In this document: positions 19,076-27,967 of the stretch, piece after piece
Layout of the letters: the number at the start of each line of letters is the position of its first letter
Position numbering within the stretch: position 1 is the stretch's first letter
From: Flavobacteriales bacterium
GTDB taxonomy: Bacteria; Bacteroidota; Bacteroidia; Flavobacteriales_G; Salibacteraceae
DNA: 64,000 nt
Direction: 5' to 3'
Assembly: GCA_003499525.1 (NCBI GenBank)
Contig: DNTB01000085.1
Span: 69,286-133,285 of the forward strand
Notes under the pieces: generated by a model
What the model saw: only the letters and a program-made list of their open reading frames with translations
Told to the model about the DNA's origin: nothing
Databases searched by the model: none
Made by a program: the position numbers and the translations under genes

Positions 19076-19909
19076 ATGAAAACAGCATTAAGTCTTACTA
19101 CTATACTGGTAGGCATATTTTTTTTAGGTTTTACCTGCAGCAATGGAGATACTTCAAAAAACAGATCTCGAGTTCTCATCCATACTACTTATGGTGACAT
19201 GATTGTAGAGCTCTACAATGAAACTCCTGCGCATCGAGATAATTTTCTAAAACTGGCAACCCAAGGGTATTACGATAGTTTGCTTTTTCATAGGGTGATG
19301 AAAAACTTTATGATTCAGGGCGGTGATCCGGACTCAAAAAACGCTCCCGAGGGAACGAGATTAGGAAATGGAGGTCCAGGGTATGAGCTGAATCCTGAAT
19401 TTATCGACACTTTAATTCATCGTAGAGGTGCCCTTGCGGCAGCAAGAAATCCAGATAATGTAAACCCGGCCCGAAAAAGTTCGGGAAGTCAATTCTACAT
19501 TGTTCAGGGTAAAACCTTTACGCCCGAAGAATTGAGATCCATGGAAGAGCGAAGAAAAATGCAAAACCAGCAGTTTGAATTTGCGATGGTGATGAGCAAA
19601 CCGGAAAACGACTCTATTAAACAGGCTTACACCAATGCCATGAAAACTGGAAATCGCGAAGTCGGGATGCAGATCATCCAGCAACTAGAGCCTCAACTTA
19701 AGGCGGCTTTGGACAAATATCGGTTTAGTGATGAAGATGCCCGGATATATGGGTCCGTCGGTGGAGCCCCACACCTGGATGATGCCTATACCATTTTTGG
19801 TCAACTCATTGAAGGTTTTGAGGTGCTGGACTCCATTGCCATTGTCAAGACGGACCCTAACAATCGTCCAACTACCGATATAATCATGACCATGGAAGTA
19901 CTTGATTAA
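19076..19909 (+). CDS. cyclophilin-type peptidyl-prolyl cis-trans isomerase, exported
   Basis: Proline isomerase assisting folding of exported proteins, 277 residues. The N-terminus is a signal sequence with a possible but weak lipobox (Cys21). The cyclophilin fold starts at RVLIHTTYGDMIVELY. The catalytic arginine is in FHRVMKNFMIQGGDP, followed by the substrate-groove segments GALAAARN and SSGSQFYIVQG. Between FYIVQG and PHLDDAYTIFGQLI there is an extra charged helical segment of about 70 residues that canonical bacterial cyclophilins (about 165 residues) lack. Insertions at this position occur in Bacteroidota homologues to my recollection. Its TAA and the stop of the convergent uvrC share the palindrome TTAA, a minimal overlap. 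Confidence 0.9.
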   Translation: MKTALSLTTILVGIFFLGFTCSNGDTSKNRSRVLIHTTYGDMIVELYNETPAHRDNFLKLATQGYYDSLLFHRVMKNFMIQGGDPDSKNAPEGTRLGNGGPGYELNPEFIDTLIHRRGALAAARNPDNVNPARKSSGSQFYIVQGKTFTPEELRSMEERRKMQNQQFEFAMVMSKPENDSIKQAYTNAMKTGNREVGMQIIQQLEPQLKAALDKYRFSDEDARIYGSVGGAPHLDDAYTIFGQLIEGFEVLDSIAIVKTDPNNRPTTDIIMTMEVLD

Positions 19910-21717
19910 CCTTTCTGTTGATCAAAATACTTCCTGACTGTAGCAGCTTTTGATGCCCCAATGGCCTGAGTCAACGCTTTCTGAGAGGCAGATTTTACTT
20001 GTTTTACAGATCCGAATTTCTTCAATAATACCTCTGTCGTTTTAGGGCCAATTCCTTGAATGTTTGATAGTTCGGACCTTATTGATCTTTTAGCCCGCTT
20101 TCCGCGATGATGCGTAATTCCAAATCGATGTGCTTCGTTTCGCATATTCTGAATCAACCTCAATGTACTTGATCTTTTGTCTAAATAAATAGGAACCTGA
20201 TCCCCCGGATAGTAAATCTCCTCCAGCCGTTTGGCTATGCCCAGCACCGTTAGTTCTTTTTCAATTCCCAATCGCTTAATACTCTTCATTGCCGCACTTA
20301 GCTGGCCTTTACCACCATCAATGACTACCACTTGAGGTAGTGACTGCCCTTCTCTGAGCATCCTTGAATATCGCCGGTATACTACCTCCTCCATGGAGGC
20401 AAAGTCATCGGGGCCTTTTACTGTTTTGATGTTAAAATGGCGATAGTCTTTTTTGCTGGGTTTACCGTTCTTAAAAACTATACATGCAGCAACAGGGTCT
20501 GTTCCCTGCATATTGGAATTATCAAAACACTCCATGTGGTCGGGTTGAATGCTGAGCCTAAGATCACTCCTAACCTGATCAAGTATCCTGTTTGTATAAC
20601 GATCCGGATCTACTTTTTCCAGGTCTTTATAACGATCGAGCATATAATAATTGGCATTCTTTAAGGATAGATTTATGAGCTTCTTCTTGTCTCCTATCTT
20701 CGGTATAGACAGTTCCACGCCGGGAATCTCAATATCAATATTCTTTGAAAGGTAAATCTCATACGATTGGCTCGAAAACTTTTGTCGAATGTCAGCTATT
20801 GCAACGGCCAAAATCTCAGCATCGCTTTCTTCCATTCGTTTACGAATTTCCATGGTGTGTGATTGAATGACTGCACCATTATTGATTTTCATGAAATTCA
20901 CATATCCTGCATACGCATCACTAACGATGCTAAAAACATCGACATTGTGTATCTTGGAATTGACAACGGTTGATTTAGCCCGGTACTTATCTATCAGTTC
21001 CATACGGAGCTTAATCTCGTGTGCCCGCTCAAACTCCTGCTCAGAGGCTAACTTCATCATACGCTCTCTGAGCGCCCCCACTAATTGTTGGGTATCGCCC
21101 TTAATGATTTTCCTTATTTCATCGATTTTTTCCTTGTAATCCTCTTCTTTTTCCAGTCCTTCACAGGGTCCGGCACAGTTTCCTATTTGAAATTCCACGC
21201 AAAGCCGATACTTCCTCTTTTCCACATTCTTCTCATTCAGCATATAGCTGCAAGTTCGAAGCTTATATCCTTTTGTAATCACATCAAGTAGCATCCTAAG
21301 CGTTTTCATCGAAGGATAAGGACCGTAATACTCGCTTCCATCTTCGATAACTTTTCGGGTGGCAAAGACTCTCGGAAAGCGTTCATTCTTCAGACACAAC
21401 CACGGATAGGTTTTATCATCACGCAACATGACATTGTAGCGAGGTTGATTCTTTTTAATCAGAGTGTTTTCCAACAATAAGGCCTCATACTCATGATTTA
21501 CCACGATATACTCAACCCTGGAAATCTTACTTACCATGAGTCTCGTCTTACCGCTTTCGTATTTCTGCTTGCTGAAGTATGAGCCAACCCGGTTGCGCAA
21601 CTTCTTAGCCTTACCAACATACAACAGTTTGCTATCCTTGTCATAGAATTGATATACTCCCGGCTTGTGCGGCAGATTGTTGATGCTGCGTTTGAGCTCT
21701 GGTGAAATTCCTTTCAT
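19906..21717 (-). CDS. uvrC: excinuclease ABC subunit C
   Basis: Nuclease of nucleotide-excision repair that makes both incisions after UvrAB damage recognition. The 603-residue protein has an N-terminal GIY-YIG domain (PGVYQFYD, LLYVGKAKKLRNRV). A cysteine cluster (CSYML, LCVEFQIGNCAGPC) fits the Fe-S or zinc site of the family. Next come a UVR helical hairpin (EQEFERAHEIKLRM), an RNase H-like endonuclease domain (ECFDNSNMQG, VVIDGGKGQL) and C-terminal helix-hairpin-helix motifs (NIQGIGPKTTEVLLKKFGS). An in-frame TTG seven codons upstream (21738) is rejected in favour of the ATG at 21715-21717. Confidence 0.97.
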   Translation of the reverse strand: MKGISPELKRSINNLPHKPGVYQFYDKDSKLLYVGKAKKLRNRVGSYFSKQKYESGKTRLMVSKISRVEYIVVNHEYEALLLENTLIKKNQPRYNVMLRDDKTYPWLCLKNERFPRVFATRKVIEDGSEYYGPYPSMKTLRMLLDVITKGYKLRTCSYMLNEKNVEKRKYRLCVEFQIGNCAGPCEGLEKEEDYKEKIDEIRKIIKGDTQQLVGALRERMMKLASEQEFERAHEIKLRMELIDKYRAKSTVVNSKIHNVDVFSIVSDAYAGYVNFMKINNGAVIQSHTMEIRKRMEESDAEILAVAIADIRQKFSSQSYEIYLSKNIDIEIPGVELSIPKIGDKKKLINLSLKNANYYMLDRYKDLEKVDPDRYTNRILDQVRSDLRLSIQPDHMECFDNSNMQGTDPVAACIVFKNGKPSKKDYRHFNIKTVKGPDDFASMEEVVYRRYSRMLREGQSLPQVVVIDGGKGQLSAAMKSIKRLGIEKELTVLGIAKRLEEIYYPGDQVPIYLDKRSSTLRLIQNMRNEAHRFGITHHRGKRAKRSIRSELSNIQGIGPKTTEVLLKKFGSVKQVKSASQKALTQAIGASKAATVRKYFDQQKG

Positions 21718-21846
21718 GAAACGTTGAAGAATTTTCAAATTTATTTGAATGCTGAAACTGACTATAAGTTAACTTTAGTTTTAACCCTGGTAATAACCGA
21801 CATACTATCGACTTGACTACTTTTATTGCCCCTAAATTCTGACCTG

Positions 21847-23988
21847 ATGAAACGCAAGTGGTTACTCATTGTATTAGGAATTCTTTTTCTCATCATTCTG
21901 TTTGCGATGTGGCGTGCCCCTGAAGTGGTGCGACAGGAGCTAGAAAAAAACGGTAAAGAATGGGTTGGTAGAAAGATCACCCTCAACGGGCTTAAGTATA
22001 ATTATTTCACTTCTACCATTACAGCTACGGGATTCATCATGCACGAAAGTGATGATATGGGGTCTTTTATATCATTTGATACCTTACAGGTTGATCTCGA
22101 ACCGCTCAAGGCATTAAGTTCTGAGTATTTGATGGAATCACTCTACTGCAGCGGGCTGAGAGCTCAAATTGTCGTTCTGGACAGCGCATTCAATTTTGAT
22201 GATCTCATGGAACTATATCTGTCCGAAGAGGACTCAGTAGAGGAAAGCGAGGGCCCTCCGGCCCAATATCATCTTCATGACATGACTTTTAAAAATGGTA
22301 TAGTAGAATACATCGATACACAACTGGATGATACCCTAGGGCTAAATGACATCAATCTGCTGATCCCATATATCGGGTGGGACGAAACAGATACGAGTGA
22401 GGCCGGGGTTAAGTTTTTCTTTGAAAACAAAGGTTTCCTTCAGGCCAATCTTGAGGCGGAGCGAGCTTCTGGTAACTATCTCGCCAGAATTCAAATCGAT
22501 TCTCTTGACCTAAGCCAATTCAAAGCCTATGCGAAAGAGTCGGCAGATTTAGGTAAAATGGAAGGCTTTCTTAACTGCGATTTTGAAATTGCCGGTAATA
22601 TGTATGAATATGAGCAGTATCAACTATCGGGATGGGTTGGCCTCGAAAACTTCCATTCCGAGGATCGTGAAGGTCATCCGCTCCTGTCTTTTTCTGAAAT
22701 GAGAGTTGGGCTTACCGACATTAACCCCATTAAGGAGGTCTATAAAATAGATACCATTACAATTAGAAAGCCTTATGTAGACTACGTTATGTTCGATTCT
22801 ACAAGCAACTTCGAGCAGGCTTTTGCACCATCTATGCAGGAGGATAGTACGGATGTTGTTGAAGATGATACGAATTCTTCTTCTTCTTACTACTATGCAA
22901 TCAATACGCTACGCTTGATTGATGGAGAAATAAACATTGATGACTTCAACGGTCCGGAACCCTTTCATTATGAGCTGACCAAGGTTACCTACTCTATTGA
23001 CAACCTGAGCAGCGATGCTGATTGGATAAAGACCTTTGGCACCATGATCTTAAACGGTCGGGGAAAGCTCAAACTTGAATATGCCTTTAACCCTAATAAG
23101 CTACTTGACATGGATGTAAATTATACGATCCGTGACTTTTTACTCAGTGACCTGAACTTATATAGCAAGCATTATGTAGGCGTTCCATTCCTTACCGGCG
23201 ATATGCACTATGTCAGTAAAACCCAGGTTCGGGACATGCAGATGGAAAGCGAAAATAACCTGATAATCAAGGATGTAGAAGTTGGTGAAAAGAAAGGTGG
23301 AATCTATGACCTACCTATAAAATTTGCACTTTTTCTACTTAAGGATAAAAATGGTGATATCACATTAGACATTCCTTTAACCGGAAATTTTAATGATCCG
23401 GATACGAAAATTGGACCTATAATCTGGTACAGTTTGAAAAATCTGCTGATAAAAACTGTCGCAGCTCCAGGTAATGCCCTTGCCGGACTGGTGGGCGCAG
23501 ATCCAAAGGACCTCGAATCAATAGAGTATGAATACCTGGATACAGCACTTACAGATTCGCGGAGGTTGCAGTTGGATAAGTTATTAGAATTGGAACAAAA
23601 GAAACCCGGACTTTCTATCAAGTGCCTCTATCTCGATGACGAGGAAGAAGAGAAGAACGCCATAGCCGTCGACATCATGGGAAAGACGTTCGAATCCAGG
23701 AAAAAGAAGGACTATAGGCAGAATTGGTCGGATTTCGAAGCATTCGTTCAGTCAAAGACCAAAGGAGAGTATAAGGATGTCACCACTTCCTGTCTTGAAT
23801 TGACCAAACCCGAAGAGATCGATGCACTCTTTAATGAATTTAAAAAACAGCGGTTCAATTCAATTAGGTATTACCTGAACGCCCATTCGGACTCGACTTC
23901 TATCGTTCTCGAGGCGGTTGATCCTCGTTCACCTGACAATACAGGTTTGCCTCCAACTTTTGATATTCAGTTTAATATTGATAAATGA
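21847..23988 (+). CDS. AsmA-like DUF748 family protein
   Basis: Envelope protein of 713 residues with one N-terminal transmembrane segment (about 5-24, KWLLIVLGILFLIILFAMW). A long beta-rich periplasmic part follows, of the AsmA/DUF748 type. Recognisable features are the repeated LxSFDTLQVDLEPL-like strands and the conserved late block LPIKFALFLLKDKNGDITLDIPLTG followed by KIGPIIWYSLKNLL. AsmA-like proteins are thought to bridge the periplasm and move phospholipids or influence outer-membrane assembly; a direct role here is inference. An acidic serine run (about residues 340-352) may be a flexible linker. The ATG at 21847 is preferred over an upstream in-frame TTG. The next gene overlaps by four bases. 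Confidence 0.82.
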   Translation: MKRKWLLIVLGILFLIILFAMWRAPEVVRQELEKNGKEWVGRKITLNGLKYNYFTSTITATGFIMHESDDMGSFISFDTLQVDLEPLKALSSEYLMESLYCSGLRAQIVVLDSAFNFDDLMELYLSEEDSVEESEGPPAQYHLHDMTFKNGIVEYIDTQLDDTLGLNDINLLIPYIGWDETDTSEAGVKFFFENKGFLQANLEAERASGNYLARIQIDSLDLSQFKAYAKESADLGKMEGFLNCDFEIAGNMYEYEQYQLSGWVGLENFHSEDREGHPLLSFSEMRVGLTDINPIKEVYKIDTITIRKPYVDYVMFDSTSNFEQAFAPSMQEDSTDVVEDDTNSSSSYYYAINTLRLIDGEINIDDFNGPEPFHYELTKVTYSIDNLSSDADWIKTFGTMILNGRGKLKLEYAFNPNKLLDMDVNYTIRDFLLSDLNLYSKHYVGVPFLTGDMHYVSKTQVRDMQMESENNLIIKDVEVGEKKGGIYDLPIKFALFLLKDKNGDITLDIPLTGNFNDPDTKIGPIIWYSLKNLLIKTVAAPGNALAGLVGADPKDLESIEYEYLDTALTDSRRLQLDKLLELEQKKPGLSIKCLYLDDEEEEKNAIAVDIMGKTFESRKKKDYRQNWSDFEAFVQSKTKGEYKDVTTSCLELTKPEEIDALFNEFKKQRFNSIRYYLNAHSDSTSIVLEAVDPRSPDNTGLPPTFDIQFNIDK

Positions 23989-24599
23989 CAGAGAGTTGGA
24001 TAGCTGTTATTCATGGAATTAGTGGTTTTGGTGTGGCCTTTTCCGGGTTTTTGCAGATTCTTTTGCCCAAAGAAGGAGATTTACACCGATATGTTGGAAG
24101 GTTTTATATTGGTTTTTGGACTGTTGTGGCCCTTACCTCCTTCTTCATCGGTCATGTTTTGGTGCTTTTTATTGGGCTGTTAGGTTATTACATGGCTTTA
24201 TCTGGTTATCGGTTTGCAATACGAAAATCACTCCGCTTTTCGCTGTTTGATAAAATCTTAAGCGTGCTGGCTCTTGGCGGTTCTACTTATGTTCTTGGAT
24301 ACGCCATTTACCTCTTATTTAAAGACAATATCACTTTTGGTCTTGTTGCACTGTTCTTCGGGTCGATATTCTTGTTCTCCCTGATTTCCGAGGCCAAAAA
24401 GTATGTGCTAAGACCACCTTCATCAAATCAAGGATCCTGGGTGCCACAACATTTTACCCGGATGTTCATCTCGTATATTGCGGCCATGACGGCATTTTCA
24501 GCCATACAAAATATCACCGGTATTATATTGTTAGACTGGATGCTTCCTACGATAATCGGCTCGTCCTTGATCTATTTCTACCGAAGGCAACAAGGCTGA
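23985..24599 (+). CDS. DUF2306-like polytopic membrane protein
   Basis: Inner-membrane protein of 204 residues with about seven hydrophobic segments. The loop after the first helix pair reads KEGDLHRYVGRFYIG, and a late helix begins QHFTRMFISYIAAMTAF. The HR-x2-GR-x-Y pattern and conserved histidines resemble DUF2306 and cytochrome b561-like small membrane proteins, so haem binding is possible but not shown. It overlaps the DUF748 gene by ATGA and is probably translationally coupled to it. The convergent glycosyltransferase gene ends 28 bases downstream, and no clear terminator separates them. Confidence 0.75.
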   Translation: MTESWIAVIHGISGFGVAFSGFLQILLPKEGDLHRYVGRFYIGFWTVVALTSFFIGHVLVLFIGLLGYYMALSGYRFAIRKSLRFSLFDKILSVLALGGSTYVLGYAIYLLFKDNITFGLVALFFGSIFLFSLISEAKKYVLRPPSSNQGSWVPQHFTRMFISYIAAMTAFSAIQNITGIILLDWMLPTIIGSSLIYFYRRQQG

Positions 24600-24627
24600 T
24601 CCCGGAAAAATTGAAGACGCTTCAGCA

Positions 24628-25632
24628 TTAAGGCTTCCTGAGATATGATGTGCCCGGTGCAACTGCTCGATACAATTCAGGGAGCATCAGTATCATGCCT
24701 ACGACAGGCCAAATAAGGTACTGAACAAAAAGCACAGAGTTAAACCCAATAAAAACGGCAAGAATCAGGAACACTCCAGTTCTGATTCCGATCTTTCTGG
24801 TGTAGTTCAGGTAATAGATAATAAAAAAGAGCAGCAGCATGGGTAGTTTACCTATTAGCCCCTCTGCTCCGACAAGGGTTGACGCAGCAAGAGTTTTAAA
24901 GTGAGAGCCAGAAAGCCGGGTTGCTGAAAAAAGGATCGATTTAAAAAAGCCCTGGGCATTCCAAATGATAAAGGGAAGAGAAAACACGACAATCGGAAGG
25001 CCTATTCCTGCTACACAATACGTAAAGGACCTTCTCCATCCAATTGAATCTCTCAATGTAAACAGATACAAAGGGGCTGCAAAAATGGCCATGTGTTTCA
25101 TGGAAAGTGATAACCCGAAGAAGACCAAACTCAATAAAGGTTTGCGCTCAATTACCTTGAGTGACAGCACTAAAAACAAAATGGCAATGAAATCTATATG
25201 GTTGATTCTCAGTATAATAATTGAATAGGAATGGAAGTACAGAATGATCAACCCAAATATGGCCAGAAGAAGACTGCTCCTTTTTTCAAGGTCAAGAAAA
25301 ATGAGAAGACCAATTAGGAATAAAATTCCAATGTTTAAAATTGTCCATACCTCATGCCATCCTTCGAAGTCATCATAACCAGCAACTTGGATTGAAGCTG
25401 ATATCAAATAGATTCCGGGGAAATAAGTGGAAAACTTGTCGTTATGAAGCATATCACTGCCCAGAACTCGTTCATAAGGATTCTCCCCCTTTAAAATCCG
25501 CGACCCTTCCAAATACACATAGTAGATATCCTCCTTTTCGTTAGACCTTTCTAAGTTTGAATAAACATAAACGGCCATTCCGGATATCAAAACCCAAAAA
25601 CCAAGAGTGCGAAGAATGGAAGGAAATACCAT
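24628..25632 (-). CDS. GT87-like polyprenyl-phosphate-sugar glycosyltransferase (integral membrane)
   Basis: GT-C-fold membrane protein of 334 residues with about nine hydrophobic segments. After the first helix comes the acidic loop DIYYVYLEGSRILKGENPYE, followed by FSTYFPG. This D/E-x-Y-x2-A/S-x-L-G-NPY pattern is typical of GT87/DUF2029 enzymes, which transfer mannose or related sugars from polyprenyl phosphate. The later KHMAIFAAPLYLF helix is also usual. The acceptor is unknown. It is divergent from the DinB-like gene, 91 bases away, and a second GT87-like gene lies just beyond. The two proteins share architecture but are clearly different in sequence, so they are not a recent duplication. 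Confidence 0.78.
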   Translation of the reverse strand: MVFPSILRTLGFWVLISGMAVYVYSNLERSNEKEDIYYVYLEGSRILKGENPYERVLGSDMLHNDKFSTYFPGIYLISASIQVAGYDDFEGWHEVWTILNIGILFLIGLLIFLDLEKRSSLLLAIFGLIILYFHSYSIIILRINHIDFIAILFLVLSLKVIERKPLLSLVFFGLSLSMKHMAIFAAPLYLFTLRDSIGWRRSFTYCVAGIGLPIVVFSLPFIIWNAQGFFKSILFSATRLSGSHFKTLAASTLVGAEGLIGKLPMLLLFFIIYYLNYTRKIGIRTGVFLILAVFIGFNSVLFVQYLIWPVVGMILMLPELYRAVAPGTSYLRKP

Positions 25633-25681
25633 ATGATCAATTATTGTTTTTCAATATTAGTCAATATGAAATACCAGTAAG

Positions 25682-25714
25682 TTTCCAGTTGGAAACTCAG
25701 TACGACTACCTTTG
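25682..25714 (+). promoter_or_regulatory. Candidate promoter of the DinB-like/GT87/VOC/GT4 unit
   Basis: TTTC (25682-25685), a 21-base spacer and an exact TAnnTTTG box (TACCTTTG, 25707-25714). The box ends 9 bases before the ATG at 25724 and 21 bases before the in-frame ATG at 25736. By comparison with polA and gltX, the spacing favours the later ATG as the translated start. Confidence 0.45.
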
Positions 25715-25723
25715 AGAATCCTA

Positions 25724-26209
25724 ATGTCAGCAAAGATGGATTCAAGATTTACCAATATCCTTGACCTTCATTCCATAGAAAATTCGCTCAAAGGTTTATC
25801 AAGTAATGATAAACCTGATTTTGGGGTCATGAGCCCTCAACAAATGGTGGAGCATCTCATCGATGCAGTAGACCTTTCCATGAATAAGCTACAACCCTTC
25901 GATGGTATCGAGCAGGTTGATGTAGAACGCGCTCGAAAGTTTCTATTCTCTGACCGGGAAATTAGGCCTGGGGCTAGGGCTCCTTATTCTTCTCAGCCCC
26001 CAGAAGGCGGACAATATGCCACGTTAGAAGATGCCTGTGCATCCTTGATCGAAAGACTGAAAGATTTTCATCAATTTTTTAATCAAACTCCCGATAGAAA
26101 AACACAACACCCTCTTTTCGGCCCTCTAAATTTTCAGGAGTGGATTATCTTTCATAACAAGCACTTTACCCACCATTTTAAGCAATTCAGAATATTTCCT
26201 GCAGGCTGA
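25724..26209 (+). CDS. DinB-like four-helix protein (DUF1569 type)
   Basis: Small soluble protein of 161 residues (157 if the ATG at 25736 is used). The pattern MSPQQMVEHLIDAVDLSM near the start and FGPLNFQEWIIFHNKHFTHHFKQF near the end places histidines as in DinB/DUF1569 metal-binding bundles. The function of this group is generally unknown; some relatives bind divalent metal or act as thiol transferases. A TTG at 25712 in the same frame is an unlikely start because it would sit inside the -7 box. Its TGA overlaps the ATG of the next gene by one base, so it is the first gene of an apparent operon running to the GT4 gene. Confidence 0.8.
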   Translation: MSAKMDSRFTNILDLHSIENSLKGLSSNDKPDFGVMSPQQMVEHLIDAVDLSMNKLQPFDGIEQVDVERARKFLFSDREIRPGARAPYSSQPPEGGQYATLEDACASLIERLKDFHQFFNQTPDRKTQHPLFGPLNFQEWIIFHNKHFTHHFKQFRIFPAG

Positions 26210-27552
26210 TGTCTTTGTTTGATAATCGAAAAAACATTTGGTGGATCGTATATGCTATACTGGCCATTCTTTTAAGTGCACAGTCTGCCCGTGAGGGCGG
26301 TGACTTTGATGTCTACCTTCAGGGTGCAGAAAAAATGTCGCGTAAGGCAAACCCTTATCGCATAAAATCAGTTCCAGGAGATCTAGAGTTTTACATTATC
26401 GACGACGACGGGCATAGAGAGTGGGTGGAGGAGACTCGCCACTATGAGCTACAGTATTTCTACAGTCCCTTATTTGCAATGTTGCTGATTCCTTTTGTAG
26501 AATTCAAGTTTTTTATTGAATTCTTGTGGCTGCTCCTCAGCTTTGCTCTTTTGATTCGCATTGCGAATATCATTCAATACTACTTTGATCCCGACATGCT
26601 TACACCCAGACAAGGGCGTTTGTGGGTTATCGCGGGAATAGTATTATCTGCCCGACTAATCCCCTACAACATTACCATGATCCAGATTAACATCTTCATA
26701 ATTTGGGCTGCCATAGAAGCTATGATGTTGATCCGAAAAAAACACTCCATCATAGGTGGGGCTCTCCTGGCATTAGCCATCAACATCAAACTGCTTCCTT
26801 TGGTCTTTGTTCCGTATTTAGCCTATCGTGCGAAATGGAAAGCACTGGCAATTATTCTCTTTTGTTCTGTAGTCTACCTTTTCATTCCCGCCGCTTTTAT
26901 GGGGTGGGATTACAATCGGTACTTACTCTATGAGTGGTGGTTTGTCATCAATCCACTTAATGCAGAACATGTCATTGAGACGGATATTAACACACACAGC
27001 CTTGTGGCATGGATACCGAATCTTCTAACGGAAACTTCGGGTTCCATGGATCTCAATCGAAATATTGCAAATCTGCCGGTAGAAACTTCTATTGCCATTA
27101 CTAATGTTTTCCGGGTATTTCTCGTCGGGTTGTTTTTATGGATTCTTAGAAGCGTGCCTTTTAAACCTGCTCCATCTAAAATGGCCGAGTTCAGAGAGAT
27201 ATCATATTTGCTTTGGGTCATTCCTTTGATTTTTCCTCATCAGCAGAAATATGCATTCATCTCTATGCTACCGGCAATTATCTATGTCATATATGGGCTG
27301 ATCGTCATGCCCGTGGCAAACCAAAAACAAAAGGTAATACTTTGGCTGGGGGTCTCGTTCGTACTGCTGATCTTTACTCCTTTAATAGGATCTGACATTA
27401 TTGGAAGGTATACCTATAACCTCCTTCAGTACTATAAAGTATTAACCATATCAGGACTGGCTATTCTGCCAATTCTTTTGATCTTTAACCCCGATAAAAT
27501 TGAACTTTGGAGAAATAATATGAGTAGAGATGAGCAAGCACATTCCACCTAA
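26209..27552 (+). CDS. GT87-like polyprenyl-phosphate-sugar glycosyltransferase (integral membrane)
   Basis: A second GT-C-type membrane protein, 447 residues, with ten or more hydrophobic segments. The first periplasmic loop contains GGDFDVYLQGAEKMSRKANPYR, matching the acidic catalytic loop of GT87/DUF2029 proteins, and YFYSPLFAMLLIPF follows. A later LALAINIKLLPLVFVPYLAYR helix is characteristic. It probably uses a polyprenyl-phosphate-linked hexose on the periplasmic face; donor and acceptor are not known. It overlaps the upstream DinB-like gene by one base and the downstream VOC gene by 23 bases, so it sits within a compact unit with a cytosolic GT4 enzyme. Confidence 0.8.
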   Translation: MSLFDNRKNIWWIVYAILAILLSAQSAREGGDFDVYLQGAEKMSRKANPYRIKSVPGDLEFYIIDDDGHREWVEETRHYELQYFYSPLFAMLLIPFVEFKFFIEFLWLLLSFALLIRIANIIQYYFDPDMLTPRQGRLWVIAGIVLSARLIPYNITMIQINIFIIWAAIEAMMLIRKKHSIIGGALLALAINIKLLPLVFVPYLAYRAKWKALAIILFCSVVYLFIPAAFMGWDYNRYLLYEWWFVINPLNAEHVIETDINTHSLVAWIPNLLTETSGSMDLNRNIANLPVETSIAITNVFRVFLVGLFLWILRSVPFKPAPSKMAEFREISYLLWVIPLIFPHQQKYAFISMLPAIIYVIYGLIVMPVANQKQKVILWLGVSFVLLIFTPLIGSDIIGRYTYNLLQYYKVLTISGLAILPILLIFNPDKIELWRNNMSRDEQAHST

Positions 27553-27961
27553 AGGTTATAACAATGTCTGTCCATATATCGTGGTAGAAAATGTAGACAA
27601 AGAGCTCTCTTTTTTGGAGTCTGTTTTTGATGCTACCATACATGACGATATGAAAAACTCGGATGGGTCTACCATGCACGGAGAAGCAACCATTGGCGAC
27701 AGTGTAGTAATGGTTGGGCAAGTTCGGGAGAATAATCCACGCAGAAACGCAATGCTATATGTCCATGTAACAGGTGTTGCAGATGTGTACAGCAAGGCAA
27801 TTGAGTTAGGAGCCACATCAATAGCTAAACCTATGGATCAATTCTACGGGCATCGAACGGCCGCTTTTCAGGATGAATTTGGAATTGACTGGTGGATTGC
27901 AGAACAAACCGAAGAGCTGACCAGGGAAGAAATGCAAAAACGCCTTGAAAATCAACAATAG
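27530..27961 (+). CDS. VOC family protein (glyoxalase/PhnB-like)
   Basis: Soluble protein of 143 residues with the paired beta-alpha-beta-beta-beta modules of the vicinal-oxygen-chelate superfamily. Visible pieces are VCPYIVVENVDKELSFLESVF, HGEATIGDSVVMVG and PMDQFYGHRTAAFQDEFGIDWWI. The second block matches the PhnB/DUF1428-like form in which GDS-x-VM is common. No substrate can be assigned. It starts 23 bases inside the end of the GT87-like gene and ends six bases before the GT4 gene, so it is very probably co-transcribed with them, although a metabolic link to glycosylation is not obvious. Confidence 0.85.
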   Translation: MSKHIPPKGYNNVCPYIVVENVDKELSFLESVFDATIHDDMKNSDGSTMHGEATIGDSVVMVGQVRENNPRRNAMLYVHVTGVADVYSKAIELGATSIAKPMDQFYGHRTAAFQDEFGIDWWIAEQTEELTREEMQKRLENQQ

Positions 27962-27967
27962 GGACGA

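Noticed and set aside
21718..21738. TTG start for uvrC seven codons upstream
   Set aside because: An ATG at 21715-21717 gives the usual UvrC N-terminus, and the upstream codons show no family similarity.
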